A stretch of 8,679 nucleotides of DNA from JBLNBU01 sp050260215 (lineage in GTDB: Bacteria; Pseudomonadota; Alphaproteobacteria; Rhodospirillales; Magnetospirillaceae): positions 1 through 8,679 of the forward strand of contig JBLNBU010000177.1 of assembly GCA_050260215.1 (NCBI GenBank), in the 5' to 3' direction. The translations under genes were made by a program, and so were the position numbers. The stretch's first letter is position 1; each line of letters starts with the position of its first letter. This document shows positions 1 to 5,263 of this stretch, one piece after another. The notes beneath the pieces were generated by a model. That model made no database searches and was not told the DNA's origin. It was given only the letters and a program-made list of their open reading frames with translations.

Positions 1-1068
1 GGCGTGCGCGGCGTCACCGACCTGATGATCATGCCCGGCCTGATCAACCTGGACTTCGCCGACATCCGCACCGTGATGAGCGAGATGGGCAAGGCCATGA
101 TGGGCACCGGCGAGGCCGAGGGCGAGAAGCGCGCCATCGACGCCGCCGAGGCCGCCATTTCCAACCCGCTCCTGGACGACACCTCGATGAAGGGTGCCAA
201 GGGCGTGCTGATCAACATCACCGGCGGCCTCGACATGTCCCTGTACGAGGTCGACGAGGCGGCAAATCGCATCCGCGAGGAAGTCGACCCCGAGGCCAAC
301 ATCATCTTCGGCTCGACCTTCGACGAGAAGCTGAACGGCCGCATGCGCGTCTCGGTGGTCGCCACCGGCATCGCCTCGGAAGCCGCCCAGCAGCCCAAGC
401 CGACGGTGATCTCGCTGGTCGGCGCCACCCCGGCCGCGCCCCGTCCGATGGCCGCCGCCCCGGCCTTCCGTCCGCAGGTGGTCGCCACCGCGGCCGCCCC
501 GGTGCTCAGCCAGCCCGACCCGGTGGTCGCCCGCGCCACTGCCGCCGCCCCGGCCGCAGCCGCGCTGCGCCAGCAGGCCGAGCCCGAGCTCGACATCCCC
601 GAGCCGCAGCCGGTCCGCGCCGAAACCCCGGCCCCGGCCGCCCGCCCCGAACCGCAGATGCGTCCCGAGCCGCAGATGCGTGCCGAGGCCGAGGTCCGTC
701 CCGAGCCGGTCCTGCGTCCCGACCCCAGCCTGCGGGCCGAGCCGACCCTGGGCCGTCCGGCCATGGGCCGCTACGAGGGCGACACCATGGGCGCGCTGGG
801 CAAGGCGGTGACCGAGATCGCCGAGGCCGCCGTCCCCGCCGCGCCGCAGCAGCCCGCCGCCGAACCGCGCCGTGCCGCCAGCCTGTTCGAGCGGCTGGTG
901 TCGCGCCGGCAGACCGCGGCCGCCCCGCCGGCGCCGCCCGCCCGCCAGATGCGCGAGGAACCGGCGCCCCAGCCGCAGCCGCGCATGGAAAGCCGCCGCG
1001 AGCAGCCCGCCGCCCGTTCGGGCGAGGACCTCGACATCCCGGCCTTCCTGCGTCGCCAGGCCAACTAG
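1..1068 (+). CDS. ftsZ: Cell division protein FtsZ, 3' part (5' end outside window)
   Basis: Tubulin-like GTPase that polymerises into the cytokinetic Z-ring at midcell. The window begins inside the gene, so the nucleotide-binding half with the GGGTGTG loop is missing. Numbering residues from the valine codon at base 4, the T7 synergy loop NLDFAD is at 15-20, with N15, D17 and D20 forming the catalytic insert for the neighbouring subunit. The C-terminal core domain follows and ends near VVATGI (118-123). Residues about 124-341 are a long Pro/Ala/Arg/Glu-rich disordered linker, typical of alphaproteobacteria. The last 13 residues, DLDIPAFLRRQAN, are the conserved peptide that binds FtsA and other partners. 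The linker holds six hexapeptide repeats, a second LDIP tetrapeptide (196-199) and a basic SLFERLVSRR segment (293-302). Stop TAG is at 1066, followed by a terminator; lpxC is next on the same strand. Identity is secure. Confidence 0.98.
   Translation, partial: GVRGVTDLMIMPGLINLDFADIRTVMSEMGKAMMGTGEAEGEKRAIDAAEAAISNPLLDDTSMKGAKGVLINITGGLDMSLYEVDEAANRIREEVDPEANIIFGSTFDEKLNGRMRVSVVATGIASEAAQQPKPTVISLVGATPAAPRPMAAAPAFRPQVVATAAAPVLSQPDPVVARATAAAPAAAALRQQAEPELDIPEPQPVRAETPAPAARPEPQMRPEPQMRAEAEVRPEPVLRPDPSLRAEPTLGRPAMGRYEGDTMGALGKAVTEIAEAAVPAAPQQPAAEPRRAASLFERLVSRRQTAAAPPAPPARQMREEPAPQPQPRMESRREQPAARSGEDLDIPAFLRRQAN
643..750 (+). repeat. Six in-frame 18-bp (hexapeptide) repeats in the FtsZ linker
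   Basis: Six tandem hexapeptides run without interruption: RPEPQM, RPEPQM, RAEAEV, RPEPVL, RPDPSL, RAEPTL. The pattern is R-[PA]-[ED]-[PA]-x-[MVL]. The first two units are identical in protein and nearly identical in DNA (CGCCCCGAACCGCAGATG against CGTCCCGAGCCGCAGATG), so a recent unit duplication is likely. They alternate positive and negative charge within the disordered linker between the FtsZ polymerising core and its C-terminal peptide. Confidence 0.85.
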
Positions 1069-1110
1069 GGCGGCCAGGACAGTTTGTAGTAGTTCCGCGC
1101 TATGAAACTT

Positions 1111-1148
1111 GGGGGACCGGCCGGTCCGGTCCCCCGCCCTTTCCTTGC
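1111..1148 (+). terminator. Intrinsic terminator after ftsZ
   Basis: A perfect 10-bp stem pairs GGGGGACCGG (1111-1120) with CCGGTCCCCC (1126-1135) around a five-base loop, CCGGT. It is followed by the pyrimidine-rich tract GCCCTTTCCTTGC rather than a pure T run, as is common in GC-rich genomes. It lies 42 bases after the ftsZ stop. The loop region also contains the self-complementary ACCGGCCGGT (1116-1125), so a slipped alternative fold exists. This stem should separate most ftsZ transcription from lpxC. Confidence 0.75.
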
Positions 1149-1195
1149 TTTCCAAGGCCGCGCGGGCCGTGAAACATTTCGCAACAATGATTGAT

Positions 1196-1224
1196 TTGAG
1201 GGCTGGACGACGCCCTGGTAGACC
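1196..1224 (+). promoter_or_regulatory. Tentative sigma-70 promoter for lpxC
   Basis: TTGAGG (1196-1201) and TAGACC (1219-1224) are 17 bases apart, matching four of six and three of six consensus positions. The site lies between the ftsZ terminator and the lpxC start, where a promoter is needed if the terminator works. The match is weak, and the rest of the 226-base gap (1069-1294) offers no clearly better candidate. Confidence 0.25.
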
Positions 1225-1294
1225 TTGGAGCGTCGAATTAGGGGTTCGATGGTGCCTGGCAAGGGCCGGCGCCGATGAACCAGGGGGAACAGGC

Positions 1295-2287
1295 GTGACT
1301 TACATGACCTCCAACGTGCGCTCCGCCTTCAAGACTTCCGCCGACGCTTCCGACACCTCCGTCCTTCGCCAGCGCACGCTCAAGACCGCCATCGGCTGCA
1401 CCGGCGTCGGCCTGCACTCGGGTGCCAAGGTCACCATGGTGCTGCATCCGGCCGAGCCCGACACCGGCATCTGCTTCCGCCGCGTCGACATCGCGGGCCA
1501 AGGCGCCATCGTCCCGGCCAACTGGGCCTCGGTGGGCGACACCCGCATGAACACTTGCCTCAAGAACGACGACGGCGTGGTGGTCGGCACGGTCGAGCAC
1601 CTGATGGCCGCCCTGGCCGGCATGCAGATCGACAACTGCCTGATCGAGATCAACGGCCCCGAAGTCCCGGTGATGGACGGCTCGGCGGCGCCCTTCCTGT
1701 TCCTGATCGAATGCGCCGGCGTGGTCGAGCAGTCCGCTCCCCGCCGCGCCATCCGCGTGCTCAAGCGCGTCACCGTCACCGACGGCGACCGCATGGCCTC
1801 GCTGACCCCGTCGTCGGGCTTCTCGCTGCGCTTCGAGATCGACTTCGGCGCCGCCGCCATCTCGCGCCAGGAATTCTTCGTCAGCCTGACCCGCGGCACC
1901 TTCAAGTCCGAAGTCAGCCGTGCGCGCACCTTCGGCTTCGAGCAGGAAGTGGCCGCCCTGCGCGCCCACGGCCTGGCCCGCGGCGGCTCGCTGGACAACG
2001 CGGTGGTGATCGACTCGACCGGCACCAAGGTGCTCAACGACGACGGCCTGCGCTACGGCGACGAGTTCGTCCGCCACAAGATCCTGGACGCCGTCGGCGA
2101 CCTCTACCTGGCCGGCGCCCCCATCATCGGCCACTTTCACGGCATCCGCTCGGGCCACGCGCTCAACAACCGCCTGCTGCGCGAACTGTTCGCCGACAAG
2201 ACCGCCTGGTGCCTGACCACCGTCGCCCCGGGCTCCGCCGCCGCCCCCTTCGCCCCCCTGCCGGCCGGCGAAGTCGTCAACGGCTGA
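1295..2287 (+). CDS. lpxC: UDP-3-O-acyl-N-acetylglucosamine deacetylase LpxC
   Basis: Cytoplasmic zinc amidase that removes the acetyl group from UDP-3-O-acyl-GlcNAc, the committed step of lipid A synthesis. With the GTG at 1295 as residue 1 (330 aa), the zinc ligands are H102 (in GTVEHLMAAL), H261 and D265 (in VRHKILDAVGDLYLAG). The catalytic base is E101, and H288 lies in SGHALNNRLL. Their spacing equals that of E. coli H79, H238, D242 and H265. The domain is complete, with a roughly 20-residue N-terminal extension typical of longer alphaproteobacterial versions. Start choice: AGGGGGA (1282-1288) sits six bases before GTG 1295. ATG 1304, three codons in, is the alternative but is too far from that ribosome site. 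A longer TTG start at 1109 would run through the terminator hairpin and is rejected. LpxC level is usually set by proteolysis. Confidence 0.97.
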   Translation: MTYMTSNVRSAFKTSADASDTSVLRQRTLKTAIGCTGVGLHSGAKVTMVLHPAEPDTGICFRRVDIAGQGAIVPANWASVGDTRMNTCLKNDDGVVVGTVEHLMAALAGMQIDNCLIEINGPEVPVMDGSAAPFLFLIECAGVVEQSAPRRAIRVLKRVTVTDGDRMASLTPSSGFSLRFEIDFGAAAISRQEFFVSLTRGTFKSEVSRARTFGFEQEVAALRAHGLARGGSLDNAVVIDSTGTKVLNDDGLRYGDEFVRHKILDAVGDLYLAGAPIIGHFHGIRSGHALNNRLLRELFADKTAWCLTTVAPGSAAAPFAPLPAGEVVNG

Positions 2288-2322
2288 TCGCGCCCTCGCA
2301 CTTCCGTCATCCCCCTTCCGGC

Positions 2323-2342
2323 ATCCCCGCGCAGGCGGGGAT
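2323..2342. repeat. REP-like palindrome (intergenic repeat)
   Basis: Arms ATCCCCGC (2323-2330) and GCGGGGAT (2335-2342) pair perfectly around GCAG. The flanks (CGTCATCCCCC upstream at 2305-2315, CCAGGC downstream) match the general form of a dispersed intergenic repeat familiar from many proteobacteria, whose chance translation reads IPAQAGIQ. It starts 35 bases after the lpxC stop. It may act as a transcript 3'-end stabiliser or simply be a mobile REP/MITE-like unit. Confidence 0.6.
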
Positions 2343-2366
2343 CCAGGCAGCCTCACCCTAGGAGGC

Positions 2367-2393
2367 CGCTCCCGCGGCGGTGTCCAGGGAGCG
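2367..2393 (+). terminator. Stem-loop after lpxC, possible weak terminator
   Basis: CGCTCCC (2367-2373) pairs with GGGAGCG (2387-2393) across a 13-base loop. A competing smaller stem, GCCGC with GCGGC (2365-2378), overlaps it. Only ATTCACTTCG follows, so there is no convincing U-tract. Together with the upstream palindrome it is the only candidate for ending the lpxC transcript before the SIR2 gene. Confidence 0.3.
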
Positions 2394-2411
2394 ATTCACT
2401 TCGTCGCCGGG

Positions 2412-2440
2412 TTGACACGCTTTACGCGTAAATGTAAACC
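2412..2440 (+). promoter_or_regulatory. Promoter of the SIR2-TPR gene
   Basis: A perfect -35 box, TTGACA (2412-2417), is followed after 17 bases by TAAACC (2435-2440), which matches three of six -10 positions. Transcription would then begin near 2447, leaving a leader of only about 20 bases. The -35 is the best in the window; the weak -10 and the symmetric elements in and after the spacer fit a promoter kept low or repressed. Confidence 0.55.
2421..2432. promoter_or_regulatory. 12-bp perfect palindrome in the promoter spacer, operator-like
   Basis: TTTACGCGTAAA reads the same on both strands and lies wholly between the predicted -35 and -10 boxes, where a dimeric repressor would block RNA polymerase. 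A further GTAAA (2434-2438) follows directly, giving two GTAAA direct repeats six bases apart. No regulator gene lies next to it, so any binding protein would act from elsewhere. Confidence 0.45.
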
Positions 2441-2462
2441 GAAAGCACTAGACTTTCGGAGG
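2439..2462 (+). promoter_or_regulatory. Inverted repeat over the start site, overlapping the ribosome site
   Basis: CCGAAAG (2439-2445) and CTTTCGG (2453-2459) are perfect 7-bp arms around CACTAGA. The right arm runs into the Shine-Dalgarno GGAGG (2458-2462), five bases before the GTG start at 2468. If transcription starts near 2447 the left arm is not in the RNA, so the repeat would act in DNA as a second operator. If RNA reads through from lpxC, the hairpin would hide part of the ribosome site. Confidence 0.45.
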
Positions 2463-2467
2463 CGCCG

Positions 2468-4144
2468 GTGCGGAAAATCGACGACGTTGCCCACCAGTTG
2501 CAATATAACAAGGAGCATGGCCGCAGCTGCGTACTGTTGATTGGGGCCGGCTGTTCGGTCAGCGCAGGCATCCCCACCGCCAGCGAGATCGTCAAGCGGA
2601 TCGAGCGGGAATATCGCCACAAGTACCAAGCGGCCAAGACCAAGGACTATCCCGGCTGCATGAAGCGGCTGGCTCTGGACGAGCGCCACGACCTGATCGC
2701 CGAGTATGTGGCCAAGGCCCTTATCAACCCAGCCCATGTCTTTATCGCCCAGTTGATCAAGGCAGGTTACGTCGACAGGGTGCTGACTCCCAATTTCGAC
2801 CCCCTGGTGGTCAAGGCCTGCGCACTGTTCAACGAATTTCCCGCCGCATACGACGTGATGGCGATGGATACTTACCGCAAACCCCCACATCGTGGGAACT
2901 CCGTGTTCCACCTGCACGGCAAGCACGACGGTTATTACCAGGCCCATAGCCGCGACGAGGTCAGCTCCGTTGCAAAGGTGTATGATGGCCTGTTCGAGGA
3001 CGTCGCCGATCGACGCACATGGATAGTGGTTGGCTACAGCGGCGGCAATGACCCGGTGTTCGAAAAGTTGAAAGCCATTCAGCCCTATGGCCTGGAACTG
3101 TTCTGGAGCCATTTCGGCGCGCCGATGCCTACCGAGGTTGAGGCGCTTTTTGCCGAGGGAACCAACGCCTTCCGCATCGACGGATATGATGCCGACCAAT
3201 TCTTCGGCACCCTGGCGGAAAAATTAGGCTGCGCCGAACCGCCGTTCCTGAACAGACCTTTTTCCCACCTGAAGGAAGTGCTGCAAACCATCACTTGGTT
3301 TGCCGACAAGGAACAGCCATCGACAACCTTGATCGGTGAAGGCTCTGCGGTTGCCACGCCATCATTCGTGCCCCGGGCAATGCGCCAGATAGAAAAGGCG
3401 ATCGGCTGCGTTGAGCCGCATCACGACTGGCAATGTTCGCTGGAGGCCGCGCCAGCAGGCACGCCGATAGGCAGCGAGCTGGCCGAACGGCTGTCCCTCC
3501 TCACCCGGACAAATGATTACGATGCGATGATCGCCTTCGCCCCCGAGGCCGAGAAATCGCAGGATGCAGATGCACTGGTCTTCATCACTTGGGCTCTAGT
3601 TATGAAGGCCAAACAGGCGACCGGGGAGGTCGCCAATCGCCTATGGACAGAGGCCGAGGATAAATGCCGGCAGGCATTACTTATCCGGCCAGAGACGTGC
3701 GAGGCACTCATCAACTGGGGAGCCATTCTCGATGCGCGAGCCCGCACGAAGACGGGAGATGAAGCTAGCGACCTTATTGCCCAAGCGAGCGACAAGTATC
3801 GACAGGCCCTTGCGATCAAACCGGACATGCCTTCGGCGCTCACTAATTGGAGCAATGCCCTTATTTTCGAGGCCCGCCAAAGTCCTACGGAAGAGGCGGA
3901 AGTTTTTTTGGCTAATGCCGAAGAAAAATGTCATCGCGCTAATGACATTAAGCCGGGCCATGGCTCTTACAACCTCGCCTGTATCGCCGCTCTCCGGGTG
4001 CGGCCCGACGATTGCCGGATATGGCTGGAAGACAGTTTGCGGCACGGCTTCCTGCCCGATCGGGCGCACATCGAGAAGGACACGGACCTTGATTCGGTCC
4101 GCAGCCTGCCCTGGTTTTCGGACATATTGGCCCAGGCTCATTAG
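2468..4144 (+). CDS. SIR2-like NADase with C-terminal TPR repeats, putative defence effector
   Basis: This 558-residue soluble protein has no signal peptide or membrane segment. Residues 1 to about 280 form a SIR2-like Rossmann domain. It has the NAD-binding loop GAGCSVSAGIP (26-36), TPNFDPL (107-113) with the expected catalytic N109, HLHG (148-151) with the expected catalytic H150, and VVGYSGGNDPVF (187-198). All key residues are present, so an active enzyme is expected, more likely an NAD+ hydrolase than a protein deacetylase: I see no zinc-binding Cys quartet. Residues about 281-384 are a linker region I cannot assign. Residues 385 to about 496 hold TPR repeats of 44 residues, and the tail, YNLACIAALRVRPDDC...LPWFSDIL, is a typical TPR terminal module. 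Start GTG 2468 is set by GGAGG five bases upstream. Known family roles: SIR2 domains in Thoeris ThsA, DSR1/DSR2 and SIR2-Argonaute systems deplete NAD+ on phage infection. That this protein does so is inference; it matches none of them in architecture. Confidence 0.85.
   Translation: MRKIDDVAHQLQYNKEHGRSCVLLIGAGCSVSAGIPTASEIVKRIEREYRHKYQAAKTKDYPGCMKRLALDERHDLIAEYVAKALINPAHVFIAQLIKAGYVDRVLTPNFDPLVVKACALFNEFPAAYDVMAMDTYRKPPHRGNSVFHLHGKHDGYYQAHSRDEVSSVAKVYDGLFEDVADRRTWIVVGYSGGNDPVFEKLKAIQPYGLELFWSHFGAPMPTEVEALFAEGTNAFRIDGYDADQFFGTLAEKLGCAEPPFLNRPFSHLKEVLQTITWFADKEQPSTTLIGEGSAVATPSFVPRAMRQIEKAIGCVEPHHDWQCSLEAAPAGTPIGSELAERLSLLTRTNDYDAMIAFAPEAEKSQDADALVFITWALVMKAKQATGEVANRLWTEAEDKCRQALLIRPETCEALINWGAILDARARTKTGDEASDLIAQASDKYRQALAIKPDMPSALTNWSNALIFEARQSPTEEAEVFLANAEEKCHRANDIKPGHGSYNLACIAALRVRPDDCRIWLEDSLRHGFLPDRAHIEKDTDLDSVRSLPWFSDILAQAH
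3620..3883 (+). repeat. Two full 44-residue TPR repeats (132-bp period), third partial
   Basis: Residues 385-428 and 429-472 align without gaps: TGEVANRLWTEAEDKCRQAL against TGDEASDLIAQASDKYRQAL, then IRPETCEALINWG against IKPDMPSALTNWS. A third, diverged copy begins at residue 473 (PTEEAEVFLANAEEKCHRA, ending IKPGHGSYNLA), and a degenerate one precedes them (W375 to A384). The 44-residue spacing exceeds the usual 34 because of an extended inter-helix segment. Such repeats usually bind peptides and could be the trigger-sensing part. Confidence 0.75.
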
Positions 4145-4171
4145 GCCGCCTCATTCGATAACATTCCATCT

Positions 4172-4206
4172 GCGCTCATCTGTCCTTTCCGTGGGCGATT
4201 GAGCGC
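4172..4206 (+). terminator. Stem-loop after the SIR2-TPR gene, weak terminator candidate
   Basis: GCGCTCA (4172-4178) pairs with TGAGCGC (4200-4206) over a 21-base loop. No T run follows. It is the only sizeable inverted repeat between the SIR2-TPR stop and the bamD promoter, and its function is uncertain. Confidence 0.25.
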
Positions 4207-4267
4207 CTGCGGCTTCCGGCCCCAGGGGCGGGGGAGGGAGAGACTGGTGATAGGTCCCAAGCGACTC

Positions 4268-4295
4268 TTCCCCTGCCCGGCCGCCATGCTATAGT
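4268..4295 (+). promoter_or_regulatory. Extended -10 promoter for bamD-recN
   Basis: TGC immediately precedes TATAGT (4290-4295), giving an extended -10 element with five of six consensus bases. A poor -35 (TTCCCC, 4268-4273) lies 16 bases upstream, as is usual when the extended motif carries recognition. The leader to the bamD start would be about 30 bases. It contains the 10-bp palindrome CTTCGCGAAG (4314-4323), which overlaps the weak ribosome site GAAGAG (4320-4325). Confidence 0.5.
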
Positions 4296-4330
4296 CCCGG
4301 CCCAGGGAAAGCCCTTCGCGAAGAGTGTCC

Positions 4331-5260
4331 ATGAACCGTGTCCTCCGCCTCGCCGGCCTGCTGTCCTCGACGACGGTCGCCGTGCTCGTCTTCGGCCTGG
4401 CCGCCTGCTCCTCGGGCAAGGAGGAGACCTATGTCGAGCGCCCGGTCGAGGACCTCTACAACGAGGCCATGGACCTCCTCGACAAGAACGAATACTACCG
4501 CGGCGCCAAGGCGTTCGAGGAGGTCGAGCGCCAGCACCCCTATTCGGTGTGGGCGACCAAGGCGCAGCTGATGAACGCCTATGCGCTTTATGAGCGCAAC
4601 AAGTACGACGAGGCCATCATCAGCCTGGACCGCTTCATCCAGCTGCATCCGGGCCACAAGGACGTGGCCTATGCCTACTACCTCAAGGGCCTGTGCTTCT
4701 ACGAGCAGATCACCGACGTCGGCCGCGACCAGAAGGTGACCGAACAGGCGCTGAAGAACCTGCAGGAGGTGGTCGACCGCTTCCCCTCCAGCCCCTATGC
4801 CCGCGACGCCAAGCTCAAGGTCGACCTGACCCGCGACCACCTGGCCGGCAAGGAAATGAACATCGGCCGCTGGTACCAGCGCCAGCAGCAGTACCTGGCC
4901 GCCGTCAACCGCTTCAAGGTTGTGGTCGACCAGTTCCAGACCACCACCCACGTGCCCGAGGCCCTGCACCGCATGGTCGAGGTCTACATGGCGCTGGGGC
5001 TGACCGACGAGGCCAAGCGCACCGCCGCGGTGCTGGGCCACAACTTCCCCGGCAGCGACTGGTACGAGGACACCTATCGCCTGCTTGGCGGCGACATGTC
5101 CTATGCGGACGCAGCGCCCAAGCCCGAGGAGAAGGGCTGGGGCGACCGGCTGAAGTTCTGGAAGGGCTCGCCCCGCGCCGAGGCCGAGGAGAAGCCCTCG
5201 GCCCTGCCCGGCCAGAAGGACGACAAGTCCGGCTGGTTCGACTGGATGAAGTTCTGGTGA
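4331..5260 (+). CDS. bamD: Outer membrane assembly lipoprotein BamD
   Basis: Essential periplasmic-facing lipoprotein of the BAM complex, which with BamA folds beta-barrel proteins into the outer membrane. From ATG 4331 it has 309 residues. Residues 1-25 form a lipoprotein signal peptide with lipobox LAAC, so C26 would be lipidated after cleavage; the following SSGKEE does not carry an inner-membrane Asp signal. Residues about 35-240 are TPR-like helices (for example VEDLYNEAMDLLDKNEYYRG, FIQLHPGHKDVAYAYYLKGL) characteristic of the BamD/ComL/YfiO family. The protein is longer than E. coli BamD (245 aa) because of a charged, Trp-rich C-terminal tail with two copies of GWxDxxKFW. GTG 4325 is a possible upstream start, but ATG 4331 is better spaced from GAAGAG. 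recN follows after three bases, implying translational coupling. An own promoter lies upstream. Confidence 0.95.
   Translation: MNRVLRLAGLLSSTTVAVLVFGLAACSSGKEETYVERPVEDLYNEAMDLLDKNEYYRGAKAFEEVERQHPYSVWATKAQLMNAYALYERNKYDEAIISLDRFIQLHPGHKDVAYAYYLKGLCFYEQITDVGRDQKVTEQALKNLQEVVDRFPSSPYARDAKLKVDLTRDHLAGKEMNIGRWYQRQQQYLAAVNRFKVVVDQFQTTTHVPEALHRMVEVYMALGLTDEAKRTAAVLGHNFPGSDWYEDTYRLLGGDMSYADAAPKPEEKGWGDRLKFWKGSPRAEAEEKPSALPGQKDDKSGWFDWMKFW
5135..5257 (+). repeat. Duplicated GWxDxxKFW motif in the BamD tail
   Basis: GWGDRLKFW (residues 269-277, bases 5135-5161) and GWFDWMKFW (residues 301-309, bases 5231-5257) share the pattern GW-[GF]-D-[RW]-[LM]-KFW. They are separated by a charged Pro/Lys/Glu linker, and the second copy is the exact C-terminus. 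They resemble short amphipathic aromatic helices suited to docking on a protein groove or the membrane surface. Confidence 0.7.
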
Positions 5261-5263
5261 GCG

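Larger units (their letters stand above)
2396..4200. other. Low-GC insert between lpxC and bamD
   Basis: From about 2396 the composition shifts visibly. Codons such as TTA, ATA, CTA, TTT, GTT and AGT, almost absent from lpxC, bamD and recN, become frequent, and AT-rich runs appear (for example around 2411-2460 and 3900-3950). The shift ends in the gap before bamD. In related genomes lpxC is usually followed closely by bamD, so the SIR2-TPR gene with its promoter looks like a single-gene acquisition. I found no integrase, tRNA, IS end or convincing flanking direct repeat. The boundaries are approximate and were set by eye. Confidence 0.6.

Noticed and set aside
1065..1262. 65-codon minus-strand frame in the ftsZ-lpxC gap
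   Set aside because: It crosses the terminator stem, has no ribosome site and no recognisable similarity.
1109..1294. N-terminal extension of lpxC from TTG at 1109
   Set aside because: It would translate the ftsZ terminator hairpin and adds residues unlike any LpxC; a good ribosome site precedes GTG 1295.
1238..2356. 372-codon minus-strand frame opposite lpxC
   Set aside because: Composition is an antisense shadow (Gly, Ala, Asp, His rich) of a well-supported lpxC; no ribosome site or motif.
2396..3199. 267-codon minus-strand frame opposite the SIR2 domain, considered as an antitoxin-like partner
   Set aside because: It lies entirely antisense to the SIR2 coding sequence and its promoter, has no plausible ribosome site or domain, and the plus-strand motifs are decisive.
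2363..4149. AGGCCGC at 2363-2369 and 4143-4149 as flanking target-site duplications of the insert
   Set aside because: Seven bases in GC-rich DNA is expected by chance, and the right copy overlaps the SIR2 stop codon; no longer repeat was found.
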